NCBI GenBank assembly: GCA_944392615.1
Contig: CALXXF010000011.1
Span: forward strand, 1-60,266
Direction of reading: 5' to 3'
DNA length: 60,266 bases
Origin: an uncultured Clostridia bacterium
Lineage (GTDB): Bacteria; Bacillota; Clostridia; Oscillospirales; CAG-272
Shown here: positions 9,601 to 17,757 of the stretch, piece after piece
Numbering within the stretch: the first letter of the stretch is position 1
How the letters are laid out: each line of letters opens with the position of its first letter
Notes under the pieces: model-generated
Told to the model about the DNA's origin: nothing
Seen by the model: only the letters and a program-made list of their open reading frames with translations
Databases searched by the model: none
Program-made: the position numbers and the translations under genes

Positions 9601-10437
9601 CTGTACTGTGGTAGAATCGTCCATATCGGTTATGAACTGATAGGCTCCGACTGCGCGCAGATTCTCTGCCGAAGCTATGGTCAGCGAAGAACCCGAATCC
9701 ACCTGTATGCCGGCGTATCCGCCGCCGGGGTCGAGCCACATACTTGTGACCTTGTCATTTTGCATGGTATCCCCGTTTTCAGATATATACCATCCGTTGA
9801 AGCCTGCGTAAAAGCTGCATGATCCGGCAAACCTCGCCGTCACCGAGGCTCCCCCGGTGATGAGCAGCGGGCAGGTGGGTATGTAATACCGCGTCGGCCA
9901 GTATGAGGAATAAAGCTCCCACTGGGAGTCCCCGGAAAGACTGTTGAGCTTTTTTGCCGCATCCACCAGCTGCTGCGCCGACGTAACTCCGGAAGGCAGA
10001 CTTTCGGATGTATCGTTTCTTCTGTCTATCTTGACGTTGTTGAATATTATGGTGACGTCCACGCCGTCGGTGACTGTGACCGAAAAAACGCCGTTCTCTA
10101 TTATGAATTCTCTTCCGTATGTATCGACAGTTTCCTGCGTTATCACGACCGGACCGGATGAGAAGGTGTGCGCCGCATTGAGCTGCATTTTGGGCAAAAC
10201 AGGAAATATAAAGGCGCAAAACAGAAGTATCGCCGCAACGCGGAGCGGCCGCAGAGGATTTCCGCGTTTCGCTGCGTCTTTGCCCCTGGGGGAAGGACGG
10301 CGGTTTCGCATAATTTTCTTTCCGGAAAATCCTTCTGCGCCACTTCTGCAGATACGTCCGTCCTTATGTTCAATTTTTCCGGTCTTTGTGTCATTTGAGT
10401 TTGATTCACGCACACTTAAATAAAAGTCCTTTCCCAC
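6658..10437 (-). CDS. Giant exported beta-helix/cadherin-like/YDG/YAVD protein (1259 aa)
   Basis: GTG at 10437 is preferred because GGGAGGGGAGGA precedes it; the frame is open to 10476 and an ATG lies at 10311. A long basic N-region leads to a hydrophobic segment (AAILLFCAFIFPVLP) at about residue 70. Next come right-handed beta-helix-type repeats (about 330-490) with ITINDGNITAVGG and repeated AAGIGGGV/GLGTT turns. After these are a cadherin-like beta-sandwich (about 710-820), a YDG/MBG-type domain opening VYDGVAAQ (about 830-1010), and at the C-terminus (from about 1096) a YAVD domain: VYAVDIEFGTMQFSY, TTWSVDDYTYV, VRVINYSN, KVTVMVSRD. There is no LPXTG, so it may be held on the cell through its YAVD domain binding the small subunits. 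It is most likely a surface adhesin or carbohydrate-binding fibre protein. Confidence 0.8.
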   Translation of the reverse strand: MGKDFYLSVRESNSNDTKTGKIEHKDGRICRSGAEGFSGKKIMRNRRPSPRGKDAAKRGNPLRPLRVAAILLFCAFIFPVLPKMQLNAAHTFSSGPVVITQETVDTYGREFIIENGVFSVTVTDGVDVTIIFNNVKIDRRNDTSESLPSGVTSAQQLVDAAKKLNSLSGDSQWELYSSYWPTRYYIPTCPLLITGGASVTARFAGSCSFYAGFNGWYISENGDTMQNDKVTSMWLDPGGGYAGIQVDSGSSLTIASAENLRAVGAYQFITDMDDSTTVQEIINQNTVYDSKDPWVRPAGCEEGVTGGGAGIGGGVSYNNQKYGLRDYLDGTPGRITINDGNITAVGGHQAAGIGGGVNSASTSSEIVINGGEITAIGGRFATGVGDGDSHNGETDGGTSKAYLNDHSITVNGGRLHAYGGTSAAGLGTTDHVSSSQGFDGKYHGLEITVNGGTVYATSGEATADTSATAAVGSGEGTNMQDNSITINSQARVIGASFSQYAISNYGTDASSTPMIHIDPLGYMYLVRFDSATQDRVFSLYPVRKDVNGNRMYVAAPSSAVSSINAENYEKYRFYAYDPDKSKYYWVDGLGYTVDKNGERSDERYYPATIESLSVFYDFSAPIGTLTVPGKYKAIAMSLFDPSLFGGAYVLEVPKGDTSESSIFVSIVKDSPGVTSGRVEDTGDYHVSAGENGKNEETPNISIDKTANGFKDISLYVQGTDTDYITEFSPSTYGYTVYLPYGTTKFTIHSEYALSDAVSRVTIDGTGKKIPEELTYQIGDGVMENNVDLSIDGYDGGDFWIRKVDTDNTYIVYRIVVNVKKMYTLELAGSDKVYDGVAAQGRAEGISEGPDGQTQGSGLPQLTDQDRAQIVYTWYRDANGNGAADTDELLTQPPRNAGKYIVCADLEASTFEAKGEARFEISKREITLNAIENWTAYFSLEELTSFDGYIKNPGKLFFGNVVAGESITVDDGFSVKFTDTGKIGYKDDVGYSLDKIEVSSLVLTGDSALNYTLVPDVTQDDGSVVFLVYGQITYKTDKAMFRKVLDADVPFRKFYPVDSKDFLDFENDDPRIDYHSPDSDSHRDYVYLHTVNKGESEAVYAVDIEFGTMQFSYSKTTWSVDDYTYVDNDGSMWSGNDGVSNSVRVINYSNRDISFQVSAQIDFIYGPVGDSQNNGITCSLQTEVGDTAVPVKDGESLLVSMAKPASTGSAGVPGERCVEVVLSGVPQIGENVLTAVGKVTVMVSRDVLQGSYAGTGGGSA

Positions 10438-10663
10438 GGCGTTCCTCCCCTCCCGTCGAATTAAAAATACAGACACTCCTGCGTTTGCCTTCCGAATTTT
10501 TATTTTCCTGAATTTTCATTCTCCGAATTTTTATCTTCTGATTTGTATTTTTGCCCCGCCTTGTTTTACCTTGCCGCTGTGCTCCGATCCCATATCCCGC
10601 TTTTACACCGCGAGAGCATATTCTCCTATGCAGACTGCGGGGGAGCATTCACGGGTCGACCAG

Positions 10664-10727
10664 ATCGACTGTATCACAAATCGACTGTATCACAGATCGA
10701 CTGTATCACAAATCGACTGTATCACGG
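10664..10727. repeat. 16-bp tandem repeat (x4) over a stop codon
   Basis: Four copies of ATCGACTGTATCACAR are flanked on both sides by ACGGGTCGAC. The last copy includes the TGA of the GLUG protein gene (ends 10722). The other copies lie just downstream of it. Confidence 0.85.
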
Positions 10728-12308
10728 GTCGACTATATCCACATTTATCGGAAGCTGTGCCGCCACGGCTTCCTTGTCATTTGAATCTGGATCATAGGCG
10801 TCTATGACCAAAAGCATCACATATTCTCCCTTTTTCAGATACGTTCCGTCGGAAAGAGGCGAGAGCTTGAGGTCGGCTATCTGATAGCCTATTTCTATCC
10901 TGCCCGACCTGTATATTTCCTGATACGACGTACCTGCGTCGTAGGAATCGTCGGCTTCAAGCTCCGCCTGTTCCTTCTCGCTTCTTCCCGTAGTGCCCAT
11001 CACCCTCAGCAGCTCGGCGTCTGATACGAGCACCCTTAACACAACGTCAACGTTGGAGTTTCGCGAATTTACGTAATCTATGCCTCCGACCATTGTTTCG
11101 ACATTGACCCTCACGTAGGTATTGCATCTTATGCTTATGCGCTTCTGCCCGTCCTCCGGGGGATCGTATATTACCTCAGAATCGGCGGGACGCTGATTGG
11201 GGTCCACTATTCCGGGATTGTATGTAGGCGCAATGTAGCGGCTTATCACAATTCCACCGCCCACAGCGAAGAGCAGAAATACGGCGACGGCGGCGGGCAC
11301 GAGAAATACCGCTATCGGTATAGCCGCGCTTATACTGCCGTAAAAGCTGCAGCATTTTATGGTGCCGGTGTTTTTCCCTACAAAACCCCCGCAGCTTTTA
11401 TAAGAGGATATCGACGACACCGCGTGACAGTTCACGAAAAGTCCCCTGTCATTGAGTCCCGCCATGCTGCCCGTAACGCTGCCTGCCGCTCCGACCACGC
11501 AGTCTATCGAAAGATTGCAGATCACCGCCCCGGCTCCGACGCACCCGAAGAAGCCTGCGTACTGCGCATCCTTGGCATATATTTTGAAGTTTGAGATGCG
11601 GAAGCCTCTGCCGTCGAAGACGCCTGTAAATGGATTCGACTCGGAAACTCCGATAGGCAGCCATTTTTTACCCGAAAGATTTATATCCGCCGTGAGTATG
11701 TAGCGGCCCGCCGCGGCCTCAGAATCCCCGGAGGCTATTTTCTCGGAAAGCTCGATAAGCTCGCCTGCGGTGGATATAATGACGGCGTCCACCATAGACA
11801 GAGCATCCGGCTCGCTTTCATAATCATAGCGGCACGCTTCCTCGTTGAGGACAGGCTCCCCGTCAGATTCTTTGCCGAAGCTCCAGAAACCGGATTCCAG
11901 AAGCCGGCGTCTGACATCGGCGCCCGGGTATACCGCAAGCTCCATGTCGGCATAGCCCGACTTTTTGTTTTCAGACGTCGTTGCGTCCGCCCCGGTGCCC
12001 TGCCCGCGGTTTGGCGCGTCATCTGACTGCACGTCATTCACGACCTCGTCGGTTACGGGAGGCTCCCGACATATCCAGCCGCTGTCATCTATGTGACCGC
12101 GATTGCGAAGCCCGAACCCGCAGGTCTGTTCCTTTCCCTTCACTTTTCCGGAAAAGAGCGATGACTCTACTCTTCCGACGTTGTCATATACGAATCCGGC
12201 GGCGCCGGCCTTGCTTTTTATTTTCGCGCTGCTCAGGCAGCTGGTTATTCTTCCGGCATTGAAGGAGACAAAGCCTCCGACTTTTACCGAGTATGCCGTT
12301 ACTTTCAT
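10722..12308 (-). CDS. GLUG-repeat protein with central membrane helix (528 aa)
   Basis: ATG at 12308 follows AAGGTG by about 8 nt. There is no signal peptide. The N-terminus goes straight into GLUG-type beta repeats (VGGFVSFNAGRITSC, AGFVYDNVGRVESSLFSG), then a charged linker (about 90-200), then a second GLUG block (FTGVFDGRGFRISNFKI, AGFFGCVGAGAVICNLSI, AGLNDRG, GGFVGKNTGTIKCC) to about residue 322. One strong helix spans about 326-352. The last 150 residues form a beta domain (NTYVRVNVETMVGG, NSNVDVVLRVLVSD, YLKKGEYVMLLVIDAY) resembling the outer domain of the 1807-2343 protein. If the C-terminus is outside, as in that protein, the GLUG block would be cytoplasmic, which is unusual. It heads the surface cluster. 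Confidence 0.75.
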   Translation of the reverse strand: MKVTAYSVKVGGFVSFNAGRITSCLSSAKIKSKAGAAGFVYDNVGRVESSLFSGKVKGKEQTCGFGLRNRGHIDDSGWICREPPVTDEVVNDVQSDDAPNRGQGTGADATTSENKKSGYADMELAVYPGADVRRRLLESGFWSFGKESDGEPVLNEEACRYDYESEPDALSMVDAVIISTAGELIELSEKIASGDSEAAAGRYILTADINLSGKKWLPIGVSESNPFTGVFDGRGFRISNFKIYAKDAQYAGFFGCVGAGAVICNLSIDCVVGAAGSVTGSMAGLNDRGLFVNCHAVSSISSYKSCGGFVGKNTGTIKCCSFYGSISAAIPIAVFLVPAAVAVFLLFAVGGGIVISRYIAPTYNPGIVDPNQRPADSEVIYDPPEDGQKRISIRCNTYVRVNVETMVGGIDYVNSRNSNVDVVLRVLVSDAELLRVMGTTGRSEKEQAELEADDSYDAGTSYQEIYRSGRIEIGYQIADLKLSPLSDGTYLKKGEYVMLLVIDAYDPDSNDKEAVAAQLPINVDIVDP

Positions 12309-13327
12309 AATCTTCACACCTTAAAAACTTTTGTTTATGCAAAAACGCGCGCTTTTTACGCACGGGGTCATCGATGAATCTACGTAAACCTGCGACCTGC
12401 CCCCCCGCGTGCAAGCCTGCGCCTGCCTCGGGCGGCTCACGACCCCGCGGCCTGTCTTTCCCACTTTTCGTGCAAGCCTGCGTCTGCCACGGGCGGCTCT
12501 GCCATGAAAGGCGCATAGTCAAGTACCGATAAGACGCAGTGCCTTACAGAACATGACAAGTATAGTGCAGGCATCATGGCGCATTTTGTCGAAATAAAGA
12601 GTAAAAAACCACAGCTCTGACATGCACCGGAATCCGCCTGTAAAAGGAGGCGGTCGACGACAAAGGAGCTGCGGACGAAAAACGAAAAATATATTGATAC
12701 CCAGAAGGTCTTCCGCGCAATCTGAAAAAGCTCTGAATGTAATGTGATGAAAGATAGCTCTCGATTGTCATCAGCATTATCAGCATTATCAGTGCAACAT
12801 AAGGGTCAGCTGTGCAGTATCATTACAGTACATTTCACAGCGTCAGGACACAGTACCCCCTTTGTCATAGTTTTCAATTTATTTATACAGTATTTCAAAT
12901 GCAAATTCAATATACTTTTTTTACAAAAAAATAAACCATACATTGTGTATATTGTCGTTGTCTTTTTGCACATTAAGGCAATTTATTTCTTTCTCAGCTT
13001 TCCAGCCTCCGGCGGGAAACTTATATATGTATAGATAGTTTACATGACGCTATTCATTACGCATAAATTTTAAGAAAAGCAGGGCCGTTATAAAGCAAAT
13101 AGTTTATTTTTCTTGCCATAGCAAAATTTAAAAAGATAATCCATTTTTTTACAACTTCTTATTTTGTTAACACAAAGTTAACCATTACAAAATACAACTT
13201 GCTTTTTTTCTTTCTTTTTTAGAAATTCCTTACAATATGCATATTTTTAAAAACACAGTAAAATATGTTGATTATCGGAAATGCACAACAAAAATCTCTT
13301 TTTTTATTGTCTTGCTCTATCATAACA
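12309..13327. other. 1-kb gene-free region with a long leader
   Basis: No convincing gene is seen. The first part (12390-12510) holds a GC-rich direct repeat (GTGCAAGCCTGCG plus CGGGCGGCTC, two copies 71 bp apart). A small hairpin (CCGCCT/AGGCGG) lies near 12627-12646. From about 12850 to 13320 the DNA is strongly AT-rich. The promoter at 12882-12910 would give the GLUG gene a leader of about 570 nt. Confidence 0.5.
12882..12910 (-). promoter_or_regulatory. Candidate promoter of the surface cluster
   Basis: On the minus strand, TTGAAT (12905-12910) and TATAAA (12882-12887) have a 17-bp AT-rich spacer. It is the best promoter-like match upstream of the gene starting at 12308, but lies about 570 bp away. 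Confidence 0.35.
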
Positions 13328-13328
13328 T

Positions 13329-13370
13329 AAAAAAAGCGGAGCGGTGCTATCGCACCGCCCCGTTTTTTTC
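13329..13370 (-). terminator. Rho-independent terminator
   Basis: A GC-rich stem (GCGGAGCGGTGC with GCACCGCCCCG, loop TATC) is followed on the minus strand by seven T. A T-run on the other side makes it potentially bidirectional. It ends the frameshifted surface-protein gene. Confidence 0.8.
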
Positions 13371-13441
13371 TGCCGAATGTATCCGGTCAAATCTCCCGGC
13401 ATTCCGGCTGCAAAATCATCCTTGCTTTTTAACTGCTGATA

Positions 13442-14472
13442 TTATTTCTTTTTCTTTCTGAGTACCAGAAACACAGTGACGCCTGCCGCAGCCACGACCA
13501 CTATGACGACCCCGCCTATTATGAAGGGGAGCGCTCCTGAGTCCTTGCCGCCTTTATCCGGGTCGTCCGAGGGAGACTTTTCAGTGTCAGGAGCTGTAGT
13601 GACGTCTTCGTCCGGAGCCTCAGTACCGGGCGTTTGCCCTTCCTCGGATGACTTTTCGAGAGCTTCATAAGCATCCGTCAGGTCGCCGAGAGCCTTTTCC
13701 ACCTCGCTGTCGAGCGCGTACTCGTCGTCAAATACTCCCTGTGCAAGAGCAAGAGCTATGCCGAATGAGTTTTTAGCATCATCCGACGCGCCGGAATATA
13801 TGCTTCCGCCTACAACTCCGAGCATGGTTGCGAGCGTTTCCTCAAGGGCACTCTTGTCCGCCTCGGTATATTCCGGAAGGTCGTATACCTCAAATTCGGT
13901 TATCTGAAGGAAATAGCGGTTGCCGTCTGTCTCTTTGGGACGCAGACTGTCCGCATAAAGCCTTACATAGCGCGCCTCTGTCTCTTCAAAGGCAAAGACC
14001 TGCGCCGAATATTCCGGAAGCGGGTAATCTGTTGCCTCATACTCGTCGAGTATACCGGTGGAAAACACCGATCCTTTGCCTGAGGCTGAAAGTCCGGATT
14101 TGGCAAAAACGGTTACATTCCAGTAGTAAGTCGTGCGGCTTTCGAGCGCTTCGCCCTCATACTTGACGCTGAGCATATCCGGGCTTTCCACCTTTCCCGA
14201 ATCCCAGACCGTGCCCTTACCGTTCTCTATATCCTCTTTTTCCTTAGATACGATTATACGGTATGCGCTCTGTGAATCACCGCGCACCGGACTCTGGCAC
14301 TCCAGCTGAAAAGAGGGATCTCATCTATCCCAAGAGGCTCGGAAAGCGAGCAGACCTTGAGGTCGTCTACCTCGAGCTCGTCCTGAGCGGCGACAGAAAA
14401 GGCAGCCGCCCCCGCAATGAGCATAGACGCCGCAAGGATGCCGCTTATAATGCGCTTTATTCCTTTTTTCAT
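13442..14472 (-). pseudogene. Frameshifted rhamnosidase-N-like surface protein with C-terminal anchor
   Basis: Two frames make one protein. ATG at 14472 (AAAGGTG upstream) gives a signal peptide and the start of an alpha-L-rhamnosidase-type N-terminal Ig-like domain, ending IPLFSW. The sequence continues in another frame as LECQSPVRGDSQSAYRIIV and onward to 13442. Family members read FSW-x-L at this point; the gap fits loss of one CAGCTGG copy (7 bp). The rest contains a discoidin-like segment (ARYVRLYADSLRP, ITEFEVYDLPEY), a helical region, an acidic Thr/Pro/Asp linker and a C-terminal helix followed by RKKKK. No rhamnosidase catalytic domain is present, so even the intact gene would be a surface-attached binding protein. 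It could be a dead gene, an off state, or a sequence error. Confidence 0.7.
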
Positions 14473-14531
14473 TTTTGTAATACACACCTTTCGCAAGAAT
14501 CGCCGGGGCGCTCTTGATTCTTAATTAATAA

Positions 14532-14570
14532 AGAAGACACCGGCAGAAATAAATATCCGTCGATGTCTTT
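14532..14570 (-). terminator. Probable terminator of the AraC gene
   Basis: AAGACATCG and CGGTGTCTT form an imperfect stem with an AT-rich loop, followed on the minus strand by CTTTATTAATT. Confidence 0.45.
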
Positions 14571-14628
14571 TCCGGAAGCGCCGCCTGTAGTGAGATTTTA
14601 GTCCCCGCCCGTGTTTTTTTCAATAGGT

Positions 14629-15582
14629 TTATGCCTTGGCATATGGGGGCATTTCACCTTTTTTCTCTCTTCTGTACAAAGCAGGAGTCATTCCGGTAGA
14701 TTCTTTGAACAATTTGTAAAAAAATTTCATGTCGGAGTAACCGACGTCATTGCATATGGCGCTCACAGGCATCGTGGTATTCCGCAACAGGACACACGCC
14801 TGCGAGAGCCTGATTTTCTGGAGCATGTCGGTCACTGTGCAGCCCGTCTGCTCCTTGAAGACGCTTCTGAAATAATTTACGCTGAGATACGCTCTGCTTG
14901 CAAGCACGTCTCCTGTGAGATTTTCCCTGTAGTGCTTTTTCATATACGCAAGCGTCTGGGATATTATCAGCTTCTTGTAAACAGCCGCGTTCTGTATCTG
15001 ACCCGTGTCGTTCCTGTAACGGCGAAATATCATTATGAGGAGCTTGGTGAGGTCCGCCTTGAGCATCTGCATAAATCCGCTCTCTCTTTCGGTGTATTCC
15101 CTTTTCATTTCGGAGAGCTGGGCAGGTATGGAATCTCCCGAAAGGCCGGACAGCTTGATATAATCCCTTGGAGTATCCTCGGAAGCGACCGAATAGCACA
15201 AATAGTGGTACGCGACGTCGAGAAAGCTCTTGCAGTCGTCTGTTGAAAGTCCTACCGCCGTAGGCTGGAAAATACAGTTGCAGACCCAAAGGGAGCATGA
15301 CTCGTCAGATGTAAAGGAATGCGCTATATGCGAATTGATGAGAAACAGGTCGCCCTCGCTTATTCTCATATCGCATCCGTTTATCTGCTGTTTTCCGCTT
15401 CCCGCCATTATGTAGGCTATCTCGACAAAATCGTCGTGCATGTGCTCAGGATGATGCCCCGTTATTTCCTCTGTCATCACCCTTATATTTTCGTCAGGGG
15501 GCACAAATCTTGAAAATGTCAGTTTTTTTACCTTTTCAGAGCTTTTTTGGTTAACTTCGTTATTTTTGACGTCCTCGCTCAT
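14629..15582 (-). CDS. AraC-family transcriptional regulator
   Basis: ATG at 15582 follows AAGGAGG. The N-terminal half is a cupin-type sensor domain: HHPEHMHDDFVEIAYIMAG, ISEGDLFLINSHIAHSF. The C-terminal 100 residues form a double helix-turn-helix: LTGDVLASRAYLSVNYFRSV and MPVSAICNDVGYSDMKFFYK, ending MTPALYRREKK. The length of 317 residues is usual for cupin-AraC regulators of sugar use. It diverges from the aldo/keto reductase operon, with a 260-bp gap, and lies next to a rhamnosidase-like surface gene, so either is a plausible target. The effector is unknown. Confidence 0.9.
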   Translation of the reverse strand: MSEDVKNNEVNQKSSEKVKKLTFSRFVPPDENIRVMTEEITGHHPEHMHDDFVEIAYIMAGSGKQQINGCDMRISEGDLFLINSHIAHSFTSDESCSLWVCNCIFQPTAVGLSTDDCKSFLDVAYHYLCYSVASEDTPRDYIKLSGLSGDSIPAQLSEMKREYTERESGFMQMLKADLTKLLIMIFRRYRNDTGQIQNAAVYKKLIISQTLAYMKKHYRENLTGDVLASRAYLSVNYFRSVFKEQTGCTVTDMLQKIRLSQACVLLRNTTMPVSAICNDVGYSDMKFFYKLFKESTGMTPALYRREKKGEMPPYAKA

Positions 15583-15738
15583 GACATTGCCTCCTTGTTA
15601 TAGGACCGGAGATACCGGCGTTTAACGCCGGCGTAAATATTCCTGTCTTATTTTAATGCTTTTTGCAGAACAGGTCAATAGTTTGCCCGAAAATAGAGTG
15701 CAAAAGGAACAAATTACCGGTCATACGCCGCTCCGTAC

Positions 15739-15782
15739 TTGACGACAGTCCCATTTTGATATATAATTGTCGTACAGTACGA
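15739..15782 (+). promoter_or_regulatory. Promoter and palindromic operator for the aldo/keto reductase operon
   Basis: TTGACG (15739-15744), a 17-bp spacer and TATAAT (15762-15767) form a strong promoter. A perfect palindrome TCGTAC-A-GTACGA (15770-15782) covers the expected transcription start, the usual place for a repressor. Confidence 0.7.
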
Positions 15783-15842
15783 ATATAGTGACCATAAATA
15801 CGTCGGGCGGTATATCCGGCGCAAAAACGGAGGGTGAAGACC

Positions 15843-16961
15843 ATGTCATATAAGTGTTTTGAAAATGTACGCGGTATCCTTGGCTTCGGGTGCATGAGGC
15901 TTCCCATGAAGGACGGCGCGGTCGATGCAAAGCAGTTCTGTGAAATGACCGACAGATTTATCGAAGAGGGCTTCAATTATTTTGACACAGCCCACGGCTA
16001 CATAGGCGGCAAAAGCGAGACCGCAATAAGGGAATGCGTCTCAAAGCGCCACAGCCGCGACAGCTTCATCCTCACCGACAAGCTGACAGAAAATTACTTC
16101 AACTCGCGGGAAGACATCGTCCCGTTCTTTGAAAGCCAGCTCAAGGCATGCGGGGTAGACTACTTTGATTTTTATCTCATGCACGCCCAGCACGCGGGAA
16201 ATTATGAAAAGTACAAGGCATGCGAGGCATACAAGACGGCTTTTGAGCTGAAAAAGGCCGGAAAGGTGAAATATGTGGGACTTTCTTTCCATGACCGCGC
16301 AGAGGTGCTCGACCGTATACTGACCGAGAATCCGGAAGTGGATGCAGTACAGATACAGTTCAACTATCTCGACTATGAGGACGGCGGGGTGCAGAGCCGT
16401 CTCTGCTATGAGGTGTGCAGAAAGCACGACAAGCCCGTCATAGTAATGGAGCCTGTGAGAGGCGGACGCCTTGCGGTGCTTCCGAGACCCGCCGCTCAGA
16501 TCTACGCTTCTCTGTCAGACAAGAGCGCGGCAAGCTATGCCCTGCGCTTTGTCGCCGGGTTCGAAGGGATAAAGATGATTCTCTCCGGCATGAGCAACAA
16601 TGCACAGATGGAGGACAACATAAAGACTATGAAAAATCCGGAGCCTCTGTCCGAAAAGGAAAAAGAGGCGCTCGGAAAGGTGCTCTCAATACTCAGAACC
16701 AAGGGTGTCATATCCTGCACCGGATGCGGATACTGCGTTGCAGGCTGTCCTGCCGGGATAAATATACCTGAGATATTCGCTTGCATGAACGCAAAGACAA
16801 TATACAACGAGGATGCAACCGAGCGCTTTGAAAAGCTGCTTTCAAACTCGTCAAAGCCCTCCTACTGCGTCGAATGCGGTCAGTGCGAGAGCGCATGTCC
16901 CCAGCATCTGAAGATACGTGAGCTCATGAAGACAGCCGCGCAGGCTCTCGAAAAAAACTGA
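15843..16961 (+). CDS. Aldo/keto reductase with C-terminal ferredoxin domain
   Basis: ATG at 15843 is chosen because GGAGG lies 9 nt upstream; the open GTG at 15834 overlaps that site. Residues 1-270 form an aldo/keto reductase barrel: GFGCMRLP, the catalytic-type FDTAHGY motif (Asp and Tyr), KYVGLSFHD and ILSGMSN. The last 100 residues hold two ferredoxin-like Cys clusters, CTGCGYCVAGCP and CVECGQCESACP, which should bind two [4Fe-4S] centres. The architecture is common in anaerobic Firmicutes (YccK/YhdN-like branch), where the physiological substrate is generally unknown. The iron-sulfur domain suggests ferredoxin-linked rather than purely NADPH-linked chemistry (inference). It is followed 63 bp later by a DUF1893 gene. 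Confidence 0.9.
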   Translation: MSYKCFENVRGILGFGCMRLPMKDGAVDAKQFCEMTDRFIEEGFNYFDTAHGYIGGKSETAIRECVSKRHSRDSFILTDKLTENYFNSREDIVPFFESQLKACGVDYFDFYLMHAQHAGNYEKYKACEAYKTAFELKKAGKVKYVGLSFHDRAEVLDRILTENPEVDAVQIQFNYLDYEDGGVQSRLCYEVCRKHDKPVIVMEPVRGGRLAVLPRPAAQIYASLSDKSAASYALRFVAGFEGIKMILSGMSNNAQMEDNIKTMKNPEPLSEKEKEALGKVLSILRTKGVISCTGCGYCVAGCPAGINIPEIFACMNAKTIYNEDATERFEKLLSNSSKPSYCVECGQCESACPQHLKIRELMKTAAQALEKN

Positions 16962-17024
16962 GCCAGACTCAAAGCGCCGGTACAGGGCCGCGCAGACAAA
17001 ACCAATAAGGAGGTCAGTACTGTC

Positions 17025-17489
17025 ATGAAGGAAATGAAGGAAGATCTTAAGAAAGCAAAGTCTGTTCTTCTGTCTGAGGGACTGACATGCGTGCTCGTGC
17101 GCGGAGAAGACGTCGTCAGAAGCCGCGTGCGGGGCGTGAAGCCTCTTCTGGAGCTTATAGACGGGAGGAAGGATATGCGCGGCTTTTCCGCTGCCGACAA
17201 GGTGGTGGGGCGCGCCGCAGCTTTCCTGTACGTGATACTCGGAGTAGACGCGGTGTATGCCGGCATGATGACCAAGGGGGCTGTCACGGTGTTCGCCGAG
17301 TACGGGATAATGGCGTACTACGACAGTACCGCCGACACCGTTATGAACCGAGCAAAAGACGACCTGTGTCCGATGGAAAAGGCGGTAGCCGACACAGGCG
17401 ACCCGTTTACCGCGCTGCACCTGATACGCGACGCACTGAGCGCTCTCGGCTCCCCCGGTGACGGCGCCGCACAGCAGTCATGGACCTGA
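17025..17489 (+). CDS. DUF1893 protein
   Basis: AAGGAGG lies 11 nt before the ATG. The sequence fits the DUF1893 family closely: LLSEGLTCVLVRGEDVV, RGVKPLLELIDG, GFSAADKVVGRAAAFLYV, and a C-terminal CPMEKAV with a conserved Cys. Family members are small cytosolic proteins of about 130-150 residues with unknown activity, often found near redox or iron-sulfur enzymes in anaerobes. Here the gene directly follows a ferredoxin-tailed reductase and probably shares its promoter. It ends in a clear terminator at 17671. A tandem 21-bp duplication follows the stop codon. Confidence 0.9.
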   Translation: MKEMKEDLKKAKSVLLSEGLTCVLVRGEDVVRSRVRGVKPLLELIDGRKDMRGFSAADKVVGRAAAFLYVILGVDAVYAGMMTKGAVTVFAEYGIMAYYDSTADTVMNRAKDDLCPMEKAVADTGDPFTALHLIRDALSALGSPGDGAAQQSWT

Positions 17490-17492
17490 GCA

Positions 17493-17534
17493 GGAAAGCT
17501 GTAAAGCGACTCATGAAAGCTGTAAAGCGACTCA
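17493..17534. repeat. 21-bp tandem duplication after a stop codon
   Basis: Two copies of GAAAGCTGTAAAGCGACTCA plus one base begin 4 nt after the stop of the DUF1893 gene. Confidence 0.8.
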
Positions 17535-17670
17535 GAAAAAAAGACAGCGTGTCCCTGCGTGTCTTAAAATTTGCGCAAAACAGCTCCGGCTCTGCCATGA
17601 ATTTCATTCAGACGCAGGCACGACCGGCATGACGGAAGTAAAACGCCGGAGTCCGGATAAGGGCAAAATA

Positions 17671-17708
17671 AAATCGGGAGTTTCAGAGAACTGAAGCTCC
17701 CGATTTTT
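17671..17708 (+). terminator. Rho-independent terminator
   Basis: AAATCGGGAGTTTCAG and CTGAAGCTCCCGATTT pair (one G-T) around AGAA, and a T-run follows. It terminates the reductase/DUF1893 operon. Confidence 0.9.
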
Positions 17709-17757
17709 CATATAAGGCGGGGATCCCGTGCGCATACAGCACGCAAGACGGACAGAC

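Noticed and set aside
12574..13034. Short frames in the AT-rich 1-kb gap
   Set aside because: Low-complexity composition, no ribosome binding sites and no family resemblance.
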